Made by a program: the position numbers and the translations under genes. From NCBI RefSeq assembly GCF_001185345.1, contig NZ_KQ236743.1, forward strand, positions 714,074 through 778,073: DNA of 64,000 nucleotides, read 5' to 3'. Source of the stretch: Dorea sp. D27 (GTDB lineage: Bacteria > Bacillota > Clostridia > Lachnospirales > Lachnospiraceae). The notes beneath the pieces are model-generated. The model was given only the letters and a program-made list of their open reading frames with translations. It was not told the DNA's origin and did no database searches. This document shows, one piece after another, positions 17,293-25,168 of this stretch. Within the stretch, counting starts at the first letter, position 1. Every line of letters begins with the position of its first letter.

Positions 17293-18474
17293 ATGCAGAG
17301 ATTAGATGTATTAAATGGCAATATGGCAGCGGCCGTAGGGGCTGCCCTTGCAAAACCGGATGTCATCGCGGCTTATCCGATTACGCCGCAGACGCCGGTC
17401 GTAGAGTATCTCACACAGTTTGCCGCAGACGGGAAGATAGATGCGGCCATGAGCGAAGTGGAATCTGAGCTGTCTGCGATGAGTGTCGTCACCGGCGCTT
17501 CTCTTGCCGGATCAAGGACGTTTACAGCGACGGCTTCCCAGGGATTGTCACTTATGTATGAACCCTATTTCAGGGCATCGACGCTCCGGCTCCCCATCGT
17601 GATGGCCATCGTCAACCGGGAGATGATATCTCCTCAGAGCGTGTGGGGCGGGCAGCAGGATTCCATGAGCGTCAGAGATGCGGGGTGGCTGCAGATATAT
17701 GCGGAAGACAACCAGGAGATACTGGATCTCGTAGTGCAGGCATTCAAAATTGCGGAAGACAAGCGGGTTCTGCTGCCGATTAATATCTGTTACGACGGAT
17801 TTTACCTGTCGCATATGACAGAGCGGGTAATGGTACCAGAGCAGGAAAAGGTGGATACATTTCTTGGAACTTACCGTCCGGAACATATCATCCTGGATCC
17901 GGAACGCCCTATGGCAGTGGACCCGCTTACAAACGGCGCTCTTTTGATGGAATATAGGTACAAACATCTGAAGGCCCAGCAGGCGGCGCTGGAGGTCATC
18001 GATGAAGTGGATCAACAATTCGGGGAGCTGTTCGGCCGCTCCTACGGAGGAGCCATTGAGGAATACCGGATGGAAGACGCGGAATATGCCGTCATAACGA
18101 CAGGCTCCATGTCCGGCGCAGCAAAAGATATGGTTGACGTAAAACGGGAAGAGGGCGTGAAGGCAGGTCTGATCCGTATGCGTATGGTCCGCCCATTCCC
18201 GAGGGAACGGATAAGGAAAGCGCTGGCACGAGTGAAAGCCTTTGGCGTGGTAGATAAGAACGTGTCATTCGGCTGTGATACAGGAATCGTATACCAGGAA
18301 GTAAGAGCTGCCATGTTCGGCGGAAACACCGTGCCGTCCGTGCCGGTTATCGGAGGCCTTGGGGGTGAGGACATCTCCCTTCAGATGATGGGAGACGTTA
18401 TCGACAAAATCGTCTGTGCCGCGCAGGATCTCAAAGACAGCGAAACGGTATGGCTTATGGTGGAAGAAGGGTAG
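17293..18474 (+). CDS. 2-oxoacid:ferredoxin oxidoreductase, alpha subunit
   Basis: 393-residue alpha subunit with the N-terminal pyrimidine-binding domain (NGNMAAAVGAALAKPDVIAAYPITPQTPVVEYL), the conserved ATASQGLSLMYE segment and a C-terminal domain with VPVIGGLGGEDI. Length matches PorA. It is transcribed with gamma, delta and beta, and only 10 bases separate it from beta. The natural oxoacid is unknown; position beside an aminotransferase suggests the transamination product. Confidence 0.93.
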   Translation: MQRLDVLNGNMAAAVGAALAKPDVIAAYPITPQTPVVEYLTQFAADGKIDAAMSEVESELSAMSVVTGASLAGSRTFTATASQGLSLMYEPYFRASTLRLPIVMAIVNREMISPQSVWGGQQDSMSVRDAGWLQIYAEDNQEILDLVVQAFKIAEDKRVLLPINICYDGFYLSHMTERVMVPEQEKVDTFLGTYRPEHIILDPERPMAVDPLTNGALLMEYRYKHLKAQQAALEVIDEVDQQFGELFGRSYGGAIEEYRMEDAEYAVITTGSMSGAAKDMVDVKREEGVKAGLIRMRMVRPFPRERIRKALARVKAFGVVDKNVSFGCDTGIVYQEVRAAMFGGNTVPSVPVIGGLGGEDISLQMMGDVIDKIVCAAQDLKDSETVWLMVEEG

Positions 18475-18484
18475 GTGGAAGAGG

Positions 18485-19390
18485 ATGAATATTGTAGATA
18501 AATTAGCGGCAAAAGAAGATATGGTCTCTCCAGGCATATCAGCCTGTGTCGGATGCAACGTAGAGCTTACGCTGCGCACGTGTATGAAAGTGCTCGGCCC
18601 GAACACCATCTATGCGGTACCGCCCGGATGTATGGGAGGAGTAGGGGTCGTCGGATGGGACACGGAGTCCGGGTCAAAGATTCCGGTGTTCTTTCCGCTT
18701 CTTGACAATGTCGCGTCCATGCTGGCGGGCATCAAGATGCACTATGAAAAACAGGGGAGGGATGTGAATGTTGTAGCATTTGCAGGTGACGGGGCGTCGA
18801 CAGACGCAGGTATGCAATGCCTGTCCGGTGCTGCGGAGCGCGGGGATAAGCTGATCTATATCTGTTACGACAACGAAGGGTATATGAATACGGGATACCA
18901 GAGGAGCAGCGCCACGACGAAATATTCGTGGACGACTACGACACCGGTGAGCAGGGAAGGACGCGGCGGCAAGAAGCAGCACAAGAAAGACTTCCCCATG
19001 GTCATGGCCATGCACGATATCCCTTATATGGCGACCTGTTCTCCTGCCTACATTCCGGACATGGTGCGTAAGCTCGAGAAGGCGATGGAGGCATCTAAGA
19101 CGGGTCTGGCCTATCTCCATGTATTCAATCCGTGCCTGACCGGATGGGGGATTAAGCCGGATACGAGCATCGAGGTGTCAAGGCTCGCGGTGGAGAGCAA
19201 TTTCTTCCCGCTCTATGAAGTGGAAAACGGGTCCTTTACTATCAATAAGACATTCAAGGAGCCGAAGCCGGTGAAGGAATATCTGGGCCGTATGAAGAAG
19301 TTCAAACACCTGAATGAGGAAGAGGCGGCGGAAATCCAGGAACTGGTCGACTACAAATGGAACCGGCTCACGAAGCTTGCCGGCCTATAG
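18485..19390 (+). CDS. 2-oxoacid:ferredoxin oxidoreductase, beta (TPP) subunit
   Basis: 301-residue TPP-binding beta subunit. The TPP/Mg motif is clear: GDGASTDAGMQ followed by CYDNEGYMNTGYQRS, a signature of pyruvate:ferredoxin oxidoreductases. The cysteine cluster ligands CVGCNVE and a later CLTGW are present. Start ATG 18485 lies just after the alpha stop; an upstream frame reaching 18416 is spurious. It completes the four-subunit enzyme. Confidence 0.93.
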   Translation: MNIVDKLAAKEDMVSPGISACVGCNVELTLRTCMKVLGPNTIYAVPPGCMGGVGVVGWDTESGSKIPVFFPLLDNVASMLAGIKMHYEKQGRDVNVVAFAGDGASTDAGMQCLSGAAERGDKLIYICYDNEGYMNTGYQRSSATTKYSWTTTTPVSREGRGGKKQHKKDFPMVMAMHDIPYMATCSPAYIPDMVRKLEKAMEASKTGLAYLHVFNPCLTGWGIKPDTSIEVSRLAVESNFFPLYEVENGSFTINKTFKEPKPVKEYLGRMKKFKHLNEEEAAEIQELVDYKWNRLTKLAGL

Positions 19391-19409
19391 CAGGAAAAGG
19401 AGGGAATAC

Positions 19410-20864
19410 ATGGTACATAGTTTAGATGCATTATTCAATCCTGAGAACATCGCGGTCATCGGCGCCAGCAATAATCCGCTGAAGGCCGGGTATACGGTAA
19501 TCTACAACCTGAATCAGATTGGATACCCGAAGCAAGTATTTCCCGTTACGGTGTCGGCAGATGAGATCCTGGGACGAAGCTGCTACAAGAAGCTCTCAGA
19601 GATTGAAGAGACGGTAGAGCTGGTCGTACTTGGAACGCCGGCAAAGATGATATATGACATTATGGATGACCTTGCGTTACGGATGGAGAGCAAGCACGAT
19701 GTAAAGGTAATCGTGTGTATCGCCGCCGACTACGGCGAGACGAAGACAGAGGAAGGGATACGCAGGCAGGGCTGTCTCATAGAGACGGCAGGGAAGTACG
19801 GAATCCGGGTGGTCGGCCCGAACTGTATCGGAATCATAGACAATATCAACCGTGTGGATACGACTTTTGTAGAGACGCTCATACCGAAGGAGATGAGAGG
19901 GCAGAAAGGAGGTATCAGCTTTATCTCCCAGAGCGGGGCCATGGCCGCTTCCATCCTCATGATGGGTGCGTCCGGACCGGCGCCGATTTCTATGAACAAG
20001 TTCATCTCCATAGGAAATATGGCCGATGTAGACTGTATCGACCTGCTGGAGTATTTTGAGCAGGATGAGGACACGAAGGTCATCGGCATGTATCTGGAAG
20101 GATACCCGGACGGACGGAAGCTGATCGACACGCTGGCAAGAATCGCCCGGAAGAAACCGGTGGTAATCCTGAAGGTCGGCCGCAGCAGCATCGGGGCAGA
20201 GGCCGCCAATTCCCACACAGGTTCGCTTGCAGGGGCAGATTCCGTATACGACGCCGCATTCCGCCAGTTTGGAATCGTCAGGGTATATACGATAGAGGAC
20301 ATGATGGATACGCTCCAGGCTTTTGACGCGATGAAGATACCGGACGGCAGGAACTGCTTCCTCCTTACACAGGCCGGCGGGCCTGGTATCTACTGCACGG
20401 ATGCATTTGTAGATGAGAAGATACTTAAGTTTCCGCTCGTATCAGAGGAGACGAAGAATAAGCTCGCAGACGCTCTGCCTCCTATGGCAAATGTCTGTTC
20501 CCCGGAAGGATATGCAGATATCACGGCAGCGGCCACCGTGGAACATCATGTAGAGAGCCTCAGGACCGTTATGGATGACGATGCGGTGGACAGCGTCATA
20601 TTCGTGACTGTCGTGCCTACTTTCCTTCCGAGAAGGGAGCTGGCCGAAGGACTGCTCCATCTGCTTGTGGAAGATGGATACCGGGAGAAAAAGCCGGTCT
20701 GCATCTGCATCATGGCCGGGAATTACGTATGGGAATGCCGGCAGATACTGGAGCGTGGAGGGATACACACGTTTGATACCCCTGCCCACTGTGTGAAGGC
20801 GATGAGCCATATGACGGCTTACGGCCAATTTTTGAAGCGTCAGGAGGAAGAGGCGGATGAGTAG
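19410..20864 (+). CDS. Acyl-CoA synthetase (ADP-forming), alpha subunit
   Basis: 484-residue alpha subunit of an ADP-forming acetate/acyl-CoA ligase. It has a CoA-binding Rossmann domain (VIGASNNPLKAGYTVIYNL), a succinyl-CoA-ligase-like domain (GPNCIGIID; ISQSGAMAASIL) and the phospho-histidine segment NSHTGSLAG. The enzyme converts acyl-CoA, ADP and phosphate to acid, CoA and ATP. Start ATG 19410 follows AAAAGGAGGGA. Downstream of the ferredoxin oxidoreductase it forms the ATP-yielding end of amino-acid fermentation, as known in archaea and some anaerobes. Confidence 0.92.
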   Translation: MVHSLDALFNPENIAVIGASNNPLKAGYTVIYNLNQIGYPKQVFPVTVSADEILGRSCYKKLSEIEETVELVVLGTPAKMIYDIMDDLALRMESKHDVKVIVCIAADYGETKTEEGIRRQGCLIETAGKYGIRVVGPNCIGIIDNINRVDTTFVETLIPKEMRGQKGGISFISQSGAMAASILMMGASGPAPISMNKFISIGNMADVDCIDLLEYFEQDEDTKVIGMYLEGYPDGRKLIDTLARIARKKPVVILKVGRSSIGAEAANSHTGSLAGADSVYDAAFRQFGIVRVYTIEDMMDTLQAFDAMKIPDGRNCFLLTQAGGPGIYCTDAFVDEKILKFPLVSEETKNKLADALPPMANVCSPEGYADITAAATVEHHVESLRTVMDDDAVDSVIFVTVVPTFLPRRELAEGLLHLLVEDGYREKKPVCICIMAGNYVWECRQILERGGIHTFDTPAHCVKAMSHMTAYGQFLKRQEEEADE

Positions 20865-21519
20865 ATTTTTAAATGAACTGGATGCAAAGAACCTTCTTTC
20901 TGAATACGGGGTCCCAATGGCCATGAGTAAGGTTGCCGGGTCGCAGGAGGAAGCTGTACGGATAGCGGGAGAGATGGAATTTCCGGTTGTCATGAAGATA
21001 TTGTCCTCCGATATCCAGCATAAGACAGAGGCAGGCTGCGTGTATCTCGGCGTCGGAGAAAAGGATGTAGGAAAAACATATGAAGAGATTATGGAGAATG
21101 CGGCAGCTTATAAGGCAGATGCCGCCATTGACGGGGTACTCATACAGGAGATGGCAAAAGAAGGGCTGGAAGTGATAGTCGGGATGAAGAAAGACCCGCA
21201 GTTCGGGCCTGTGCTCATGGCAGGAAGCGGCGGCATCTACGTAGAGGTATTTCAGGACATCGCGCTCAGGCTGCTTCCTGTAGACGAGAAGGAAGCAGTG
21301 AGGATGATAAAGGAGACGAAGCTGTACCAGATTATCAGAGGAGCCAGAGGGACGGAATATGACATGGATGCTCTGGTCAGCTGCCTCCTGAAAGTATCGG
21401 AACTCGCAGTGGATCAACCATCTATCGAAGAAATCGACATTAATCCCCTGTTCTTGTACGAGAAGGGCCAAGGAGCGAAAGGGGTAGATGCTTTGATCAA
21501 GATTACCGAGGAGAAATAA
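20857..21519 (+). CDS. Acyl-CoA synthetase (ADP-forming), beta ATP-grasp subunit
   Basis: 220-residue ATP-grasp beta subunit, with LLSEYGVPMA at the start, FPVVMKILSSDIQHKTEAGCVYLGV, then GVLIQEMAKEGLEVIVGMKKDPQFGPVLMAGSGG and EIDINPLF. It overlaps the alpha gene by 8 bases with GGAGG inside the alpha gene, so the subunits are translationally coupled. Separate alpha and beta genes match the archaeal-type enzyme rather than the fused bacterial form. Confidence 0.93.
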   Translation: MSRFLNELDAKNLLSEYGVPMAMSKVAGSQEEAVRIAGEMEFPVVMKILSSDIQHKTEAGCVYLGVGEKDVGKTYEEIMENAAAYKADAAIDGVLIQEMAKEGLEVIVGMKKDPQFGPVLMAGSGGIYVEVFQDIALRLLPVDEKEAVRMIKETKLYQIIRGARGTEYDMDALVSCLLKVSELAVDQPSIEEIDINPLFLYEKGQGAKGVDALIKITEEK

Positions 21520-21523
21520 GCCT

Positions 21524-22936
21524 ATGAAAGAGAAAGTAAAATCGATAAGAGAGAGAAAGTTTCCCCATATATTTGCCATCTTGTTTGTGATGATGGTCGT
21601 TGCACTTATCGCCACATGGATCGTACCGTCCGGGACGTATGAACGGGCCGCGCTGGAGGACGGCACGTCTCAGGTGGTGGTGACAGACTCCTTCCAGTAT
21701 ACGGACAAAGACTACCTGAATCCATTTTTCCTGCTGAAAGCAGTCACCCAGGGCCTGACGGGCGCATCCCTCGTGGCGTTCACCATCCTGATCATCGGTG
21801 CGTGCTGGCAGGTCATCAATGCGACCGGAGCGATTGCAGTCGGCATCAGCTCGATTGCCAGAAGGCTGAAAGGAAAGGAGATGCTCATCTTCCCGATCCT
21901 CATGTTCGTATTTGCACTGATTGCAGCAATCATCGGAGGCGCGGAGCTGATGCTCGTATATCTTCCGGCAGTCATGCCGCTTATGCTTGCCCTGGGATTT
22001 GATTCTATGACGGCGACCGGCATGGTAGTCGTATCCGCCTTCTCCGCGTTCTCCGTCTCTGTCACGAATCCGTTTACTGTGGGAATCGGGGATGAGATTA
22101 CAGGACTGCCATTATATTCAGGTGCATGGTTCCGTATCATCCTTCAGGTCGTATTCTATGTGGCAGGTGTTCTCTATGTCCTGCACTATTCCAAAAAGGT
22201 GAGAAAGGATCCGAAGAGCAGCCTCGTGTACGAAGAGAGCGCGGCACTGGCCAGACGTTATGAGAACCAGACAGGAGAGACGGCGGCTACGGGCCGCCAC
22301 AAGCTGATTGGAGCCGCGCTTGTCGTCATTTTGGCAGTCATGGTGTACGGAATCATCTCCCGTGGGTGGTATATGGAAGAAATCAATGGCCTGTTCATTA
22401 TCGCGGCTATCGTTGCAGCCGTCATAGGCAGGCTTAAGGTTGAGGACGTCTGTACGAATATGATTGAAGGCGCCAAAGGCGTGATAGCGGCGGCAATCGT
22501 ATGCGGGCTTTCCAGAGGCATCATGGTCATACTGGACGCCGGGAGCATCATCGACGTCATCATCCATGCACTGTCACAGGCAGTTGGAATCCTTCCGCCT
22601 TCCCTGGCGGTTATCGGGATATTCTTCATACAGTTATTGTTCAACTTCCTTGTGAATTCAGGTTCCGGACAGTTCCTGATCACGATGCCCATACTGGCGC
22701 CGCTCGGCGCGCTGGTCGGCATCAACAGCCAGACGATGATACTGGCATCCCAGATGGGAGACGGGTTTACGAATCTGCTTTTTCCGACGTCAGGCGTATT
22801 GATGGCGTGCCTGGCTTTTGCTAAGATCCCGTATCAGAAATGGGTGAAGTTTATCTGGAAGTACATGTTGATAGTGACGGTTCTCGGCAGCATCAGCCTC
22901 GTGACAGCTCAGCTGATTGACTATGGGCCGTTTTAA
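21524..22936 (+). CDS. YfcC family membrane transporter
   Basis: 470-residue polytopic carrier of the YfcC family (ion-transporter superfamily, related to C4-dicarboxylate and AbgT-type carriers). It has about 12 membrane spans, the family N-terminus KFPHIFAILFVMMVVALIATWIVPSGTYER cut here at FPHIFAILFVMM and IVPSGTYER, and the conserved NPFTVGIG and FLVNSGSGQ segments. It begins 4 bases after the acyl-CoA synthetase beta gene. It may import an acid or peptide substrate or export the acid product; the sequence does not show which. Confidence 0.85.
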   Translation: MKEKVKSIRERKFPHIFAILFVMMVVALIATWIVPSGTYERAALEDGTSQVVVTDSFQYTDKDYLNPFFLLKAVTQGLTGASLVAFTILIIGACWQVINATGAIAVGISSIARRLKGKEMLIFPILMFVFALIAAIIGGAELMLVYLPAVMPLMLALGFDSMTATGMVVVSAFSAFSVSVTNPFTVGIGDEITGLPLYSGAWFRIILQVVFYVAGVLYVLHYSKKVRKDPKSSLVYEESAALARRYENQTGETAATGRHKLIGAALVVILAVMVYGIISRGWYMEEINGLFIIAAIVAAVIGRLKVEDVCTNMIEGAKGVIAAAIVCGLSRGIMVILDAGSIIDVIIHALSQAVGILPPSLAVIGIFFIQLLFNFLVNSGSGQFLITMPILAPLGALVGINSQTMILASQMGDGFTNLLFPTSGVLMACLAFAKIPYQKWVKFIWKYMLIVTVLGSISLVTAQLIDYGPF

Positions 22937-22955
22937 GAAGGACGGTGGTGTTGGA

Positions 22956-24203
22956 ATGTATGTAATCAGGAATTGTTTTCTTATAGACGGGATTGCGGAT
23001 GAGGGCATGGAACATGCCATGGTGGCAGTGGACGGGAATCGGTTCTGCTACGTGGGAAGGGAAACAGAAGAGGCGCTTGAGCTATACCGGGACTGGGAGA
23101 TGACAGATGCCGGCGGACGCACGGTGATGCCCGGAATGATTGACGCCCATGTACATCTTTGCATGAACGGGGAACCGGATAACTTCCGCGGCATGATTAT
23201 GGAACAGGCCGGCCTGGCGGCTATCCATGGTGTCAGAAGAGCGCAGGAGGATTTGAAGGCGGGTTTTACGACAATCCGATGCTGCGGTGAAAAAGGCGAG
23301 ATAGATATGGATATCCGGCAGGCGGTACAAGAGGGCTCGGTCATAGGGCCCCGCATTCTCGCCAGCGGCAAGGCGCTTACGATAACAGGAGGACATGGTG
23401 ATATGTTCTCGGACAATTCGATGGAAGCCGACTGGATAGCAGAAGTGTGCGACGGAGAAGATGAAGTGAGGAAATGTGCGAGAAAACGAATCAAGCGCAG
23501 GGCAGACAATATCAAGCTCATGGCGACCGGCGGGGGAATGTCTCCGGGGCCTGCCACGGTGGCTCAGTTCAATATAGAAGAGATGGCTGCCGCGGTACGG
23601 GAAGCAGAAAAGAACGGCATCTGTACGGCAGCCCACTGCATCGGTGAAGAAGGCTGCTCCAACGCCGTGGAAGCGGGAGTCCGCACGATTGAACACGGGA
23701 CTTTTCTGAATGAGGCGACAATCGCGAGAATGAAAGAAAAAGGAGCCTGCCTGATGAGTACGCTGTGCGCGTTCCGGACGATACAATACGGCGCGTCTGC
23801 CGGCGTGCCGGCAGACCATCTGCAAAAGGTAGAAATGTTCGCACGGCACCACTATGTGAATCTGCAAAAAGCGCTGGAAGCAGGAGTAAAAGTAGGCGTT
23901 GGCACAGATACTGGAACACCGTTCAATTACCACGGGGAGAACGCGTACGAACTGGAATGTCTGACACGCAACGGCATGACGCCGATGGAGGCGCTCAAAG
24001 CGGCGACATCCGTGAATGCTGAGGCGCTGCTGCAGAAAGACATCGGGAGCATAGAACAGGGAAAGACTGCGGATATGCTTCTTATAGACGGGAACCCGCT
24101 TCTGGATATCCGAATACTTCAGGATAAGGAACGTATAAGAAAAGTATTCAGAGACGGCGTGGCTGTCGTTGACCGGGAGGAAGGAATCATGCCTGCATTC
24201 TAA
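22956..24203 (+). CDS. Metal-dependent amidohydrolase, peptidase/imidazolonepropionase-like
   Basis: 415-residue amidohydrolase-superfamily enzyme with all ligands of a binuclear site: HVH in DAHVHLCMNG, a carbamylatable Lys in NIKLMATGGG, His in TAAHCIGEEG, His in TIEHGTF and Asp in GVGTDTGTP. It resembles the branch that holds Xaa-Pro and Xaa-Lys/Arg dipeptidases, not the ring-opening hydantoinase branch represented at 14908. It lies after the YfcC carrier, so it may hydrolyse an imported N-acyl amino acid or dipeptide. The ATG at 22956 is chosen; upstream frame overlaps yfcC. Confidence 0.85.
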   Translation: MYVIRNCFLIDGIADEGMEHAMVAVDGNRFCYVGRETEEALELYRDWEMTDAGGRTVMPGMIDAHVHLCMNGEPDNFRGMIMEQAGLAAIHGVRRAQEDLKAGFTTIRCCGEKGEIDMDIRQAVQEGSVIGPRILASGKALTITGGHGDMFSDNSMEADWIAEVCDGEDEVRKCARKRIKRRADNIKLMATGGGMSPGPATVAQFNIEEMAAAVREAEKNGICTAAHCIGEEGCSNAVEAGVRTIEHGTFLNEATIARMKEKGACLMSTLCAFRTIQYGASAGVPADHLQKVEMFARHHYVNLQKALEAGVKVGVGTDTGTPFNYHGENAYELECLTRNGMTPMEALKAATSVNAEALLQKDIGSIEQGKTADMLLIDGNPLLDIRILQDKERIRKVFRDGVAVVDREEGIMPAF

Positions 24204-24229
24204 AATGTGGGAACAGGAAGAGAGGCTAT

Positions 24230-25165
24230 ATGAAAAAAACAGGTATTCTGCCTTATGCGGCAGGTGTCGTGATGGCCGTGTTTTTCGGACTGTCGTTTCT
24301 CGTAACGCAGCAGGGGCTGGCCGAGATTCCTCCGATGGTGCTGATGAGCTTCAGGTTCGCGCTGGCAGCAGTCTTTATGACTCTCTTGAGGGCGTTCGGC
24401 GTCATACATATCAGCTATAAGAACAAGCCGGTGATGGGTGTCATTGCCCTCTCGGTGTTCTACCCGGGAATCTCATTTTTCTTTGAGACGATAAGCCTGC
24501 AGTATGTATCATCTTCCCAGGCAGGCATATTAGTGTCTATCATGCCTATATTCGTGACGCTGTTCGGCATATTGATACTGAAGGAAAAGCCGATGAGAAT
24601 CCAGGTGTTTTTCATCATCGTGTCCGTGACAGGGGTGATGATCACCGTTATATTTGCCAAGAGCAGCGGAAATCAGGGGACATTCTTCGGAATCATGCTG
24701 ATGCTCATATCTGTGCTCGGGGGATCTGTCAACAACGTGCTCTCACGGAAGTATTCTAAATATTTCTCATCCGTCGAGATAACGTATACGATGATATGCC
24801 TGGGAGCCGTCATATTCACATGCATATCGCTTGTGCAGGGGATTTTTGACCGGACGGTGATTAAGGCGTATCTCGTGCCGTTCGGCTCTGCGAAAATGCT
24901 GTTCGTGGTCGTGGAATTGAGTATCGGAACTTCAGCGGTGGCGTTCTTCTGTATGAATTACATGCTATCTAAGCTGAAAGCGGTCAATGCGGCAGTATTC
25001 ATCAATCTTGCAACAGTGATATCCATCGCGGCCGGAGTGCTCATCGTGAAGGAGCATCTGTACTGGTACCAGGTCGTGGGAGGGATATTGATTGTGCTGA
25101 GCGTGTGGGGGACCAATTATTTTGAAAACCGTGTAAAAAATTTAAAGGAAAAGGAGGGTGAATGA
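24230..25165 (+). CDS. EamA/DMT family transporter
   Basis: 311-residue membrane protein with ten predicted helices in two EamA repeats (about 10-145 and 155-300). Motifs are typical: GLSFLVTQQGLAEIPPMVLMSFRF, shown in part, and ILKEKPMR at the end of repeat one, IVKEHLYWYQVVGG in repeat two. Family members often export amino acids or metabolites. It is 26 bases after the amidohydrolase gene and 3 before the antiporter, so it belongs to the same long transcript. Confidence 0.88.
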   Translation: MKKTGILPYAAGVVMAVFFGLSFLVTQQGLAEIPPMVLMSFRFALAAVFMTLLRAFGVIHISYKNKPVMGVIALSVFYPGISFFFETISLQYVSSSQAGILVSIMPIFVTLFGILILKEKPMRIQVFFIIVSVTGVMITVIFAKSSGNQGTFFGIMLMLISVLGGSVNNVLSRKYSKYFSSVEITYTMICLGAVIFTCISLVQGIFDRTVIKAYLVPFGSAKMLFVVVELSIGTSAVAFFCMNYMLSKLKAVNAAVFINLATVISIAAGVLIVKEHLYWYQVVGGILIVLSVWGTNYFENRVKNLKEKEGE

Positions 25166-25168
25166 TTT

